Shown here: piece after piece, positions 20,124 through 31,300 of the stretch | Numbering within the stretch: position 1 is the stretch's first letter | Layout of the letters: each line of letters starts with the position of its first letter | NCBI GenBank assembly: GCA_021399435.1 | Contig: JAJTUP010000024.1 | Span: forward strand, 310,001 to 374,000 | Reading direction: 5' to 3' | DNA from: Diaporthe sp. PMI_573 | Taxonomy: Eukaryota > Ascomycota > Sordariomycetes > Diaporthales > Diaporthaceae | DNA: 64,000 nucleotides | The notes under the pieces: model-generated | The model's input: the letters and a program-made list of their open reading frames with translations, nothing else | Told to the model about the DNA's origin: nothing | Databases searched by the model: none | Position numbers and translations under genes: made by a program

Positions 20124-20883
20124 TCATTTCGCTCCTTTCCTCTTTTCGAAGCTCTTGACAGCCGCAAAAGCCCTCTTAGTCTCTTGTATACTCTGAATCA
20201 GCAAGTAAGCTGGGTAGATGAGCCAAATTACATTGAGAAACACGTAATATCCCCAGAAATAATAGGCTTCTGGTCGCGAGTACTCAGTCCCCTTGCTAAC
20301 AAACTCCAAGGTACTTGTACCAAGGTAAAGAACGTCGCCGTAAATTTGACCCAAGCTGATGATGGATTGGAGCGGATGACGAAGCGGATGGTCATTGATA
20401 ATGCACCATGCGCAGACGAATGAGAGGGGGCCCCAGAAGACTGCAGTGATGGTCTCCATACACACCACAAAGATATCGGAGGTAAGGTAACGCGAATCTG
20501 ACAGGGAATACTCCTTCCAAGCCTGGGCTAGAGTGGTGGTCATGTTCGCAAGGTCATGGTGATAGTACGCGAAGTATCCTGTGGCTCACCTTTCAGTCAT
20601 GGAGACATAAAAACGTCGGAGTAGATGGAAACACGTGCATACCTTCTAAACCCAAGTGAATGAATCCGCACAGAACAAACCACAATGCCGCAATCGTATC
20701 GGGTCGGGAGACCGGGCGTCTCCGAGTATAAACATAGACTCCGGTAGGAATGAGAATGCTTAAACAAGTGAGGGTGAACTTTGCGAGGATCTCCAATGTT
20801 GGCATACTTGGGGCGACATATCCAGGGATGACGACCCCCAAGGGATAGTAAGGATGCAAAGGAGCCGTAGTTCCGTTATTCAT
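20124..20883 (-). CDS. emopamil-binding / EXPERA-domain membrane protein
   Basis: Two exons, 20883-20643 and 20578-20124 (intron donor GTATGC, acceptor CACAG, phase 1), give 231 aa. ATG 20881-20883 is used; the longer open frame would need TTG. The sequence has the EBP family hallmarks HPYYPLGVVIPGY, ALWFVLCGFIHLGLEGYFAYYH, WKEYSLSDSRYLTSD, CMETITAVFWGPLSF, NDHPLRHPLQSIISLGQIYGDVLYLGTS and a YYFWGYYVFLNVIWLIYPAYLLI membrane segment. EBP proteins are ER membrane enzymes with delta8-delta7 sterol isomerase activity. Ascomycetes make ergosterol with the unrelated ERG2, so fungal EBP paralogues have unclear roles. Four to five membrane spans. The C-terminus is Lys-rich (KRKGAK), compatible with ER retention. 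Confidence 0.87.
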
Positions 20884-20921
20884 GGTAGGTATTTTGACGA
20901 CTTTCTGTGGCAATGACGATC

Positions 20922-20924
20922 AAA

Positions 20925-20950
<26 letters not shown>
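20922..20950 (+). promoter_or_regulatory. poly(dA:dT) tract, 29 bp, upstream of EBP gene
   Basis: Twenty-nine consecutive A (T on the gene strand) begin about 39 bp before the EBP start codon. Such tracts exclude nucleosomes in fungal promoters, so a promoter or 5'-UTR role is likely. A retroposed poly(A) tail is less likely because no duplicated flanks are evident. Confidence 0.5.
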
Positions 20951-20956
<6 letters not shown>

Positions 20957-22165
20957 ACTGCTGCAATTAATCTAGAGGGGCTCGAGTACCTTTGGAACAA
21001 GATGCAGCATGTGCGGTGTGGTAGAGAGAACAGAGAAGCAGGCGACAAATGGCCGCCAACTACGACTTATTTAATCAATCAGAACAGTCGGCCCTTACTG
21101 TCAGGACTGAGTGGTCCGACTGCGCGAGTGCGAGATCCGGCTCCGGCTTGGCATGAGCCAGGCCCCACGCGCTCGATTTGACTGGCTTACACCTGTCTGT
21201 GAGACATCATTTGGGCTTCACGGCAAGGGTGCGCGAACTGCGCACCAGATCATGTGGATTTCAGGAGTAAGCTAGCCTAAGAAAGAAAGAGAAACAAGAG
21301 GAAAGGAGCCTGTCAGAGCGTGCCAGGACACCCGGGTAGGCCTAACTACACTAACACTCAGTCGTCAGCCTTGACACTTTTTTTTTTTGTAGACATAGAA
21401 CGCAATAACCCCATTGAAAACCATTTACATAAAAGAAGAATGCAATAGAGGGTGATCCGAACGTAGTCGCTTCGACTTGCCGGATGGTACTGCCAAGACA
21501 TTTAAGAGATTGTCGAGGATTGGAAACCATGTAGCGTCTGAAATTCCCACAGCGTTGGTCGCCTTTCTTTTACGTGTTCATATCTCGTTGATTACTCGTT
21601 CCGGAAGGGGTGTGCCAAACAAGAAGCTCCACATCTGGACACCCGATAGGGCTACACAATCTTGTGAACTCCTGTACTGTCTCGGACATCCAGGCACATG
21701 CCTTTCAACACATGGGGTTAACTAAGTAGGGACTTTACTTCTGAGTCTGTCTTAATCTTTGCAAACAAATAGCCAAGCAACGCACACTACTGATATTGAG
21801 CAACAGGCCAAAACCCAGAGCTTATCCAGGATGGAAATGGACCGGCGGCGGCACGACCTTTGCGTATCATTGCCTAGATTCTCTGGATCGGCCAGTCTAA
21901 ATGATGTTCAACCTTCCTTTTAGCAAAGAAGGGCAAATCTCCGACGACGGCCATGGAATGGGCTACCTCTGCGCAGGCAACCTCGGACGAGCCTGTGCTC
22001 ACCCTAGTTTCCCGGCTCAGCGTGGATCTTACGGGACGGTCCCATATTCTCCTCGGTGGGTGGAGCTTGGGTGGCCTGCTAAGTCTCGAACTTGCCGAGG
22101 GCTTGATGGGGAATCCTGATGTTGCATGATCTGGGAGAGAGTGTCCGACCATGATGGAATACTCG
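20951..22165. other. intergenic, left flank of retrotransposon
   Basis: Balanced-composition DNA without a supported gene. A T10 run lies near 21380. The element inserted at 22170 in apparently noncoding DNA. Confidence 0.4.
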
Positions 22166-22170
22166 ATCAC
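22166..22170. repeat. target-site duplication (left), ATCAC
   Basis: ATCAC immediately precedes the left LTR and is repeated exactly after the right LTR (29614-29618). Five base pairs is the usual Ty1/copia duplication length. Confidence 0.9.
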
Positions 22171-22425
22171 TGTTGGTACGGCCCTGATGCCTTAGGTCAG
22201 GGGGTCTTTGCACGTGCAAATAGGGGCGAGCAAAAGGAACCACCGTACGTATCTGGGTACGGGTTCGATTCTTGCTACAGAAAGAAGAAAGGAAGTCATC
22301 GCCATCGTGGGCGCCGAAGCACTTGGTGTAGTAGCCAGCCCTCTGCTAACTAAGCCAGACCGGCCCTTCTGACTGGCCACAGCCGGGCCGGGCGTGCGGT
22401 CCCTTCAACGGTCACCAAATCCACA
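22171..22425 (-). repeat. 3' LTR (left copy), 255 bp
   Basis: It begins TGTTGGTACGGCC and ends AAATCCACA on the plus strand (TG...CA ends). It differs from the right LTR at nine positions, all G versus A on the plus strand. Confidence 0.95.
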
Positions 22426-22566
22426 CTAGCAGTCTTTTAATCGTTTAAAAAGAAGCATACCCAAAAGAACGCCGTAACCGGCTAAAAAAGCCCACCAAGC
22501 CCCAAACACCCAAATGATCGTTGGGCCCTTCCAGCATACCCTAACAATCCCGTAGGCACCCTCCTA

Positions 22567-25500
22567 TTAGCTATCCCGGCTGGCCAAGTAAGGGCGGTCT
22601 ACAAACCCTTCGATACACACCGCCAGCTCGTTTATTGACACAAAGCGTTCCAGCGCCTTGTTTAGTGATAACTTTGTCAGGGCGTCTGCCGGGTTGTTGT
22701 TACCGTGGATCTACCGGATCTCGCTAATCTCCCTCCTCTCATACAACTAGCAGAGGGCGAGAATATCTACCATTAGCCTCTTCTCTTTAGTGGTCCCTAG
22801 CTTGACCAGGCACTTATATAGCAAGTACAAGTCGGTATAGACGACAAGGGGCACCTAGGGAAGCTCCAGTTAGTCGATAATAAGGTAAAGCATGGCAGAT
22901 ACCACGGCAGCGCTGTTAAAACTACTGGCCATGCCGTATATCTTTAACGCTAGCACGCTCCGGGTCACCCTTTTATACTTCGTCAAAGACTAGTGCAAGA
23001 TGTTACTACGTATCCTCTGCTGGGTCCCCTTGCCGTTTGGCTCCTCAGTAGCCAATGTAAGTATAAAGCCAATTTGCGAGCTTAGATCCCGGTTATTAGC
23101 AAACAACCTATTGACAAAGATAATTAGCTTGGCAATAGTTAGGTCAAGGGGTACGTATCGAAGCCCACAAGCAAGGTTATCAATTTACTACCCAAGTCAC
23201 TTATTCAGCTTGGTACAGTCCTTGTCTATAGGTAATTAGGCTTGAGTGGCAATAGAGAGGTTAAACATAGCTTCCGGTTGGCAGATAGAGGCTATATACG
23301 CCCCACGGGCCCTTTGTTTAAAGTAGCGTTATGCCCGGTCAGGTAACTTCTGGTCGATTATTGCAATCTTCTCTACCTGGCCCTTCTGGTTGACATTAAG
23401 AGATTCATCCTCGTAAAGCAATAGCCAGGTACCATTATAGTCAATAGGGCTAGTAGGCATAAGGGTTGTTTTCGGCTTATAGACAATCTTAGCCTTCTGG
23501 ATCTTCTTTTTTTTTCTAGCCAAAAACGCCGGGGTCCCGAGAATAAGGGTATCGTCGATTTACATGCCTACTAGCCTAAACAATTCTGCCGGGCCTTCCG
23601 TGACGAGAAGACACAGATCAAAAGTTAACATTCTTATCTTTAACTGTTTACAATAGTGGCAATAGTATGTTGCCCACCAGTGTACACCCGCCTTAGCGAT
23701 GCTATATAGGGGTTTTATCACCCTTATAATCGTGCCCGGAGAGTATTGTGGCCTTAGCTTAGTAAATAATTAGACCAGAATCGGCCGGAATAGCCTTAAT
23801 TTTGACTAAGGGTATGCCTGGGTAATATTGCAAAGTTTAACCACCATTCCTCTCTATAATAGGAACGGGGCAAGCGCTATAATTAGCCGTTAGCTGACCC
23901 GTTAAATTGTCGGCAATTAGGTAAGGATATTCTTCTTGCCTATATTGTTGTACCCTTAAACCACAAGGCATGACTTCTTGTATAGTTTAGTGCTCTTATT
24001 CTTGATTTTACATACTATACGGGACTTAAATAGCCGAATAGCCCTGTAGGTAATAGGGTTGAAACGCTTAAAGTTAAAGACATTACGTGCCACTAGATTG
24101 TCTATCTCGGAAGCGTTAGATTTTTTAAATAGGGCGCCGGGCGTTATAATAATGCCATCTAATTATAACCTTGTCGCTAATTTAAAGTTGTTTTCTTCTT
24201 TTTGTGACAGTATAGCATATAGGCTGGCAGTAAGGCGCCGTAGGCAGCTGCGGCGGCAGGGTACTGTAGGGGTGTTGCCCCGAATGTAAATTGTGCCACC
24301 TTTTGCAGGATGGCTTCCCAGGGTGCCTGCCGGGTATATGGCATGGCCGTTGGCGGCGTCGTCCGTAGGTTCTGGCCCTGGGCCGGGCTCTTCACAATAG
24401 TATAGCTAAACAGCCGTTGACCGGAATTTCACAGGGCCATTGGGCAGGTTGACTGTAATGTTATACCCTTCCGTGGCTAGTAGTTTAAACGGCCCTTGCC
24501 AGCCTTCCTTTTCCCGCCATACCCAAACGTTACTTTATAGTAGCAATGTTAGCTAGTAGGTGATGTCAAGTCTATTACAGCTATAAAGTATAGTATTGAG
24601 TTGCCGCTCCGCCAAGGCCTTCCGAAGCGCTTTTATAGCTTTGGCGATAGCTTTAGCCCTCTTTAAAGTTAACTAGAAAGGAGGTAAATTAGTGTTCATC
24701 CAGGGAAAAGCGCTAAAAACGAGCAGCATAGGTACCAGCCCGTCTAGCCTGGCAGTATTGTTGACGGCCTTTACGGCTATTTGGAGGATAGTGTCGTTGG
24801 TAAATGATCCAAATAGCTCGGCGTTGAGGATATCAAAAGCATAGTATAATGGGCGATGATACCTCTCCACCTTACCTACCAACTAATAGGCTTCCGTAAG
24901 GACCTGCTTATAGGTAATGCCTATCAGCCTAGCCTTATTTCTAAGCTCTATAGAGGTAAAGTTGGTGCCAATATCGTAGACTAGCCAATTAAGGGGTCCC
25001 AAATAGCTATCTATCTACATTATCCAGAGGGCCTCCCACATATCTTTAGCGGAAAGAGATTCAAGAAAACAAGCAGCTTAAAAAAAAGTACCTAAGTCTA
25101 CCACATATAGCGTTAGGCGACCCTTTAGGTACATAACGTTAACTAATAGTTTATAGTTAAAGTCGACATTATCTTTTAACATAAATTTAAACCGTTTAAA
25201 GGTATCAGCATTTAGCTGGCAAAGGTGGCAAAACTTGAATACGGCTTTCAGAGCTGCTATCTCTATCAGGTAGCCAGCGTTAGCCAGAAGACAGTTTAGC
25301 TAGTTAACTAAAGAATGCCTAAATCAGCAATATAGTCGTCAAAGCTTTATTTTGGTAAAGAAAGTAGCCATAGAAGCAAGACTATACCCAAAGGGAGAAA
25401 ACCATAGGTAGCCCTACTTTCTCATTACTAAAATAACTATCTCGGTACCGTCAGGCTAATATTGTACCAGCTTATTAGTAGTGTTTTAGAGAAACATACC

Positions 25501-27720
25501 AAGGGCGTCTATATCTATAATTAAGAATAAAAAAGGGGTCAAGGCATCTATTATATAAAACGTAATATCTCTAAGCAGCGTTATAATAGTAGTTATACCT
25601 TTTAACAAGAAATGTAGCCCTTTACCAAACCTTACAGTAGCTTTGTCAGCATGTAAGAAATCTAGGCTAACTTTTAGGTTTTCTTGCCAGAGGGCTAAGT
25701 ACTGGTCGTAGCTTACTATAGAGTATTTAGCCGTGCCTATATTAGGTATAATACCCTGAAATTTATAGCAAGAATATCGATCTTTGAGAAGAAAGACGTT
25801 AGTAATAGCCCCGTCGACCTCTTTAGGTTCCTCTACTAGCAAGGGGTTAAGATAATGGAGGAAGGCCAAATCTATTAGAAAGTAGTAGGCTATATAGCCA
25901 CTATTGTTATCTTCTCCAGCAGTAGTTACTTAGCCAGTAGGCATGCCTTTAGCGTCCTCTATACCAGCCAAGAAGGCATTAACTTTACCACTATAGGTAG
26001 CCTCTTAGGCATACTTGTAGGCTATTAGGAACTAACAACAAGTATGCTAGCGTTCTTTAGTTATATAGTTGGTAGACTAACAACCTTCTTTACCATACAC
26101 AAAGTAACGTTTTTTAGTTAGGTCTAGTAATCAAGGGGCTCCCTGCTATAGTAGTAGTAGGCACATAGTAGCCCTTCTAGGGGCACCACAACTACTCTAT
26201 TTATTATTAGTATAGCAACAATTAAGATAGTAAGTCTCGTCATTACCTTTAACAGCAAATAGGCCAGGACCAGTAAGAAAGCACTAGAAAGGCTACTTAC
26301 ACTTCAAACTTAGATCAAGAGAGGTGCAGAGGTCTTGAAATAGCTTCTTACATAGGGCTAAGGGTATAAATAGTATATATTTAAAGTCTAGCACACCCTT
26401 ATAGGCGCAAAGAACAGTTATTCTAAGAGTATCATCACCCTTATAGCCGTGGCTAAGTACCTATTAGCATAGCTAAAGCTTGTCCAGTAGGGCTTATAGT
26501 ACTTCCCATAGGTTCTTTTTAGCGTTTTCAGGGTCTTTATACATATTAGAAAAGGTCAGGCTGGTCTAGTTACTAAAGTACTACTAACAGTTAGTATCAA
26601 TATTAAAATAAGTCTTTAGCTTAGCATATACCTAGGTAAAGCTATTATCAATACTAATATACATAAGATAATACTTTTCAGCACAGCTAGTAAGAATTCG
26701 GGGAAGTAGGGTATGAAATTAGCCAGGGTCAACCTTATTAAAGTAGCAAATATTCAAAAACACCTTAATTTTATCGTCTAAGAAGTTATACAGGTCACCA
26801 CTCCACTTCTGTACTAGGTCCTAGCTCTTAAGAAAGCAAGCTATCTATTCTAGCTCTATTCAAACGTTAGGCACGTAGCAAGGAGGGAGGCCCTAGTAGT
26901 CGTTCTATAGTTAGAGCTAATAGCAGTATAGCATTAGCGTCTAGGCCGGGTATTCCTCCCAGGGGTTATACAGAGCTTCGGGCTAAAGAAGGTCGTTCTA
27001 GGTATATAGGGTCCTCAGGGCATGTAATGCCTATCAGCTTACCAGGCCTAGAGTAACGTTTTACCAGGCAACTACTAGGCCCAGCATAGTTAGGGGTAGC
27101 TGGGTTAGTCGTTCTATCAACTCGACAATAGTAGTAGGGAAAGAGGTACTACCTAAGGCAGAAGGAATAAGCATTTATATATCCCTTTTAGGCAGTCTTT
27201 AAAATCATCATACCATTTTCAACTTAGGCACAAATTCAACCTCACAGGCTTCGTCTTCTAGCTACTTAGGGCAATAGTCTTCTTCAAGGAGGGCAAATAG
27301 TTAATCAGCAACATAGGTACTCCTTACATTACCAGTATAGATGCCGTGGGCCCAGAGGAAGCACCAAAGCTCTAATTACCAGCAGCTCTCGGTAACTTTA
27401 AAGCTATCAAGAGTCCACCCCTTAAAATAGGTTTAATACTTACCAAGAAGTTTATCATTAATAGTGTGAATTTCCCATAGCTCGTCTAGTACCCTAAGCA
27501 GGTATATCGTTATCCAGGTAGGGTTTCGGTTTAAAGAATCGCTCAAGGCTTCCCATAAGGAGCAGTCAACACAGGCCCAGCTTATTACTAGAACTACGTA
27601 TCGTTGGTAAAGAATATCGAGGTAGGCCCTAAGGAGGTCTACATAGTCCCACACCCTAGCTAGGGTAGTACCTACTGCTGGAGGCACACTCTAGGACAAA
27701 GAAGAAGAGGTTCCAGCCAT
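22567..27720 (-). pseudogene. copia gag-pol polyprotein remnant
   Basis: Gag starts at ATG 27718-27720 (MAGTSSSLS) but hits TAG after nine codons. Its Trp-rich helical part (VWDYVDLLRAYLDILYQRY) is readable to 27433. Protease/pre-integrase-like sequence lies at about 25900-25430 (YSIVSYDQYLALWQENLKVS, FLHADKATVRFGKG). The integrase core lies at about 25180-24670; its first catalytic Asp appears as Asn (LLVNVMYLKG), and the later Asp (YDIGTNF) and Glu (KVERYHRP) remain. In reverse transcriptase the YxDD-type motif reads M-stop-IDDTLILG, with TAA at 23560-23562. RNase H is at about 23330-22640 (RGAYIASICQPEA, FANNRDLSSQ, YKRVTRSVLALKIYGM, NNPADALTK), ending at TAA 22567-22569. At least ten in-frame stops, mostly where Gln is expected. 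Confidence 0.88.
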
Positions 27721-29358
27721 TACCTATTATTTCCAGGCCAGCCATGAAAATCTAAATCCAGGATACTAACTAACTAATCTAACTCATATCTTTATAGTCA
27801 CCCTTCCCACGGTTTAAAGGAAGGGAAGGGGAAGAGGAGAGTCTAACTAATTTAACTCAAGTCTTTACAGTCATCCTTCCCGCGGGTTAGGCGAAGGAGA
27901 AGGGGGAGGACCAGCTACTATAGGTGTAGTTCCTGTTATGGTTGAGAAAAGTCTCGTCTTCTAAGCAAGAAGAAGAAGGGGGACCAACCACCATAGGTAT
28001 AGTTCCTGTTATAGTTAAGGATAGCTATTTCAGCCTACCAAAGGAGGAGGACCACCAGAAGAAGGACCAGCAGAAGAAGGAGGAGAAGGACCAGCCGCCA
28101 CAATATTCACGCTTCTTCAGCAGGTAGTTTGTTTATTTACTTCTGGGAGACCAGAAGAAGGAGGAGAAGGCAAAGGCAAACAAGCCAAAGGCAAAGAAGG
28201 CAAAGGAGCCGCCACCACTATAGTTAGCAATATCAGCTTTAACAAGGGGCCGCCACCACCATAATTAGCAACGCCAGCTTTAACGCAAGTAGTAGCAACA
28301 AGAGCCAGCACGCCATCGTCCGCAGCAACCAGGCAAGCAGCAATAGTAGTACCAGCAAAAGGCAGAGGCGCCATTATCTACGGCAACCAGGCAAGCAGTA
28401 GTGGTAACAAGAACCAGCACACCACCGCAATAGCAAGCAGCAAAGAGATCTAGATAAGAGAGAGAAAGAAAGAGAGACACCATTACCCGCTACTACCAAA
28501 CAGCGGTAATAGTGCCGGGGCAGAGGCGTCGTCATTAGCAGCAACAAGGTAGCCATAGCCTTCCCAGTAGCCTCGAATCTACAGAAAAGAGGGTATCGTA
28601 ACACTCACTACTATAGCTTATAACCAACACAAGAACCATTCACCCACAGGTAGTAGTTTTCAGCAAACGGCAACTATTACTACGTAGACTAACGGGTAGA
28701 GTTGCCCTTCCAAGTAGTTATCATGCCAACAAGTTATCAAAAACCAAGCAGAAAGGGAAGGAGATACCAAGAACGGGATACTCAGACACCAGTACCAAAA
28801 AGCCACAAAACATAAGGAGGCCAGTAAAAAGAAGGTCTATATATAAACAATTAGGGAAGTCCGTTAATTAGGTACTAAAAACACCGTTTAGTAAGAAGCC
28901 CTTTTATAAAAGAAGGGGAAGGGGCAAAGAACAAGGCCGTAAGAGTATTCTTCACCTAGAGGATAGATATATCGTAAGGAAGGCACAATAGTGCATACCG
29001 CTAAACAGTCGGTTCTTCACATAGAAGGTCGTCGTCAGCACAGCAGGTTTATACAGGCATCGGTTCCTTCTCGTAATACTTCATAGTAAATACCCGGCTC
29101 TTCCAGGGGTCTTCGCCAGGAAGGAAACTTCTAGTCTTCAACAGCTAGATCTCCTAGGGTACTAGCAACAACAACTACCTGGTCTAGTTACCGGTCAGTA
29201 GTGGCTGCTTCCTTTCAATCGTGTAGCGTAGATATCGCGGTCTGCTTCGTCGGCTGTTAACTGCTCGCTGGCTGACAAGGTTGACGAAGGTCTGGCAATG
29301 GATCTACCTCTTCGGACCTAGCTGTCAGGAACTGACGGGGTAGTCAATCACTAATCAG
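27721..29358 (-). other. long untranslated leader of the retrotransposon, with degenerate tandem repeats
   Basis: 1.6 kb between gag and the 5' LTR. A roughly 73-bp period is visible: CTAACTAAT...CTTCCC at 27770 recurs at 27843, and GGACCAGCTACTATAGGTGTAG at 27908 recurs as a variant at 27981. GAAGAAGG-type purine repeats fill 27960-28190. A 41-bp imperfect duplication (GCCACCACTATAGTTAGCAA-like) lies at 28211 and 28252. No conserved protein is readable; short ORFs here are simple-sequence translations. Confidence 0.6.
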
Positions 29359-29613
29359 TATTGGTACGGCCCTAATACCTTAGGTCAGGGGGTCTTTGCA
29401 CGTACAAATAGGGGCGAGCAAAAGGAACCACCGTACGTGTCTGGGTACGGGTTCGATTCTTGCTACAGAAAGAAGAAAGGAAGTCATCGCCATCGTGGGC
29501 GCCAAAGCACTTAGTGTAGTGGCCAGCCCTCTGCTGACTAAGCCAGACCGGCCCTTCTGACTGGCCACAGCCGGGCCGGGCGTGCGGTCCCTTCAACGGT
29601 CACCAAATCCACA
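29359..29613 (-). repeat. 5' LTR (right copy), 255 bp
   Basis: Same length as the left LTR and about 96.5% identical (246/255 by hand count). Its outer plus-strand start reads TATTGG instead of TGTTGG, so one terminal dinucleotide has mutated from TG to TA. Confidence 0.95.
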
Positions 29614-29618
29614 ATCAC
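29614..29618. repeat. target-site duplication (right), ATCAC
   Basis: Exact match to 22166-22170, directly after the right LTR. Confidence 0.9.
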
Positions 29619-31300
29619 AAAGCTTCTCTCCATCATCTACATTCGGCTTCACGTTGTTCATCCTGATCGAGCGCTTGTCATATCTGGGAACCGACGCTTT
29701 GAATCCCATTTAGGATTGAAAGAGGCTCCAATAGAAGCTTCGGGCTGGAATCTCCATGCTTAAGATCCTAAGTTGAGACTGACTCTAATATATTCTTCGT
29801 AACGGAGCCCAGCGACACATGGCCTAGAAATCGGGACAAAGTACAGCTACGAGGGGGGCCTTGGCTGGTGAGGTTCCTCGATCAACCGATATTTCAGAAC
29901 CCAAATAAACTCTGGATGGACAGAAAATCCGTCAGACCTGGTCAAAAACATGCCCACGATGCTCGAGGGAATGAAGCATCCCTGACTCCTTCCCAGGTCT
30001 CCTCGAAATCAGCGAACCAGTTCCCAGGACCTCAGCTGTTATTCATCCAATCCAGTCGCGTGTTTTTTTCTCGGGCCTATTCGTCTTGTCTGAACATGTT
30101 GTCTGATGAGCGGAACTTCTTCGATTCTAGGGGAAGCTCATGATCCAAGGTATGCTGGACGCGGGGAGGGTTTTCGCGCTTGGTTAAGTTATGAACCATC
30201 ACGGAGCATTGCGTACCTGGTTCTACGAGATCTCTAAAAGCTCTGAGGTTATGAAGAACGTCATTAAGAGCGCGATCACTTGAATTAGCCGCTGATAGTC
30301 CACTAGAGAAGCGGCCGAGGCGGACATCGAGAAGATGTTCAACGAAATTGCGAACCGTGAATGTTTGCTCGCTATGGGCGACATGCTCCAAGCCACCTTG
30401 ATCAGTCATGGGTCAGAACTGAGAACTCTGGTTACGTGGTTCCATAATATTGCCCTTGATGCTATTTCTACGAAATACCTCTGGACAAGCTCAACCCCCT
30501 GGCAGTGCCCATGGGCCTCAGTCAATGCAACATAGATTGCAAAATTTGAGCTCCAGCTGGTCATTTTCTCTTCGGTCGTCTACTATCCTGCCCGGTATAC
30601 ACTCTGCAATATAATAGTGGTCGTGACAAAGCCCCGGAAACGTGCTCTGAAAGCGAGACGTGCCCCAAGGCTGCTATGACGTTGCCTATAGCACTTTCCT
30701 TCACGAAGACACGACACTGCCTTTGACGAGCTCGGACTTTTTCGGTCTAGTTTGCATACCGGAGTGCTACCTGCATGCGGAGATAGGAAGTGCAACACCG
30801 TTATGGCCCGAGCCATTCGGTGCATGAGCGCAGCGTGAATACCGGCGTCAGGGAAATCGGAAAGGCCGGTTCCGCGACGAATGCGGTTCTTTGGATAATG
30901 TCGTTCGCTGGGATGTCATCCTCGCAGGAAACTTGCTCAATCTGCACGACCGAAGCACTTGGGGTGGAGGCAGTTCATCTAGCCAAGCCTGCAAGCGTCC
31001 AATCGTCGGTATTGTTAGTGCCCGAAGGATTCCGGAGGAGGAGGTTGGCAGTACTTCTTATTTTCCTTCGAATACCCTACAATTTACAAGTCCGTGTCGT
31101 GAAAGGCGTGCTCCACTCGATAGCATGGAATGGATATTTAAGTATCATGGCTGGGCCGCAAATGGAGTGAAAGATTTGGGCAAGACCTTGGATTTGTGCT
31201 CTTTTGTGTGTGGTCAACAGTAAAAGCTTTAGCATCTCAACTCCATATATCTACTTCTTTTCTCAGGCACTTCTGGTCGGCGTATCTTTTTAACTCGAAA
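29619..31300. other. intergenic, right flank of retrotransposon
   Basis: About 1.7 kb. Short ORFs (30077-30409 minus, 30790-31170 plus) show no domain I recognise. The promoter of the DJ-1-like gene lies at its end, with a pyrimidine-rich stretch before 31301. Confidence 0.4.

Larger units (their letters stand above)
22171..29613 (-). mobile_element. Ty1/copia LTR retrotransposon, complete but mutated by RIP
   Basis: 7443 bp bounded by two 255-bp LTRs and an exact 5-bp target duplication. Read on the minus strand the order is gag, protease/pre-integrase, integrase, reverse transcriptase, RNase H. Integrase before reverse transcriptase makes it Ty1/copia. The interior is AT-rich with TAA/TAG in places where family members have Gln, the signature of CpA-to-TpA mutation (RIP), so it cannot move by itself. 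The 5' LTR is the right-hand one. I could not identify a convincing primer-binding site (the sequence inside the 5' LTR begins CTGATTAGTG) or polypurine tract. A 1.6-kb leader with purine-rich repeats precedes gag. Confidence 0.93.

Noticed and set aside
22245..22275. tRNA T-arm-like GGGTTCGATTCTTGC in both LTRs (also near 29452)
   Set aside because: No A box or stems around it; it is simply part of the LTR.
28117..28604. Minus-strand ORFs of hydrophobic Leu/Ala/Cys content
   Set aside because: Translations of CAG/CCA/GCA-rich leader repeats of the retroelement, not genes.
22140..29720. A short ORF (MMEYSITKLL...) that would span the retrotransposon insertion site if the element were removed
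   Set aside because: About 55 codons without homology I can see; no evidence that a gene was disrupted.
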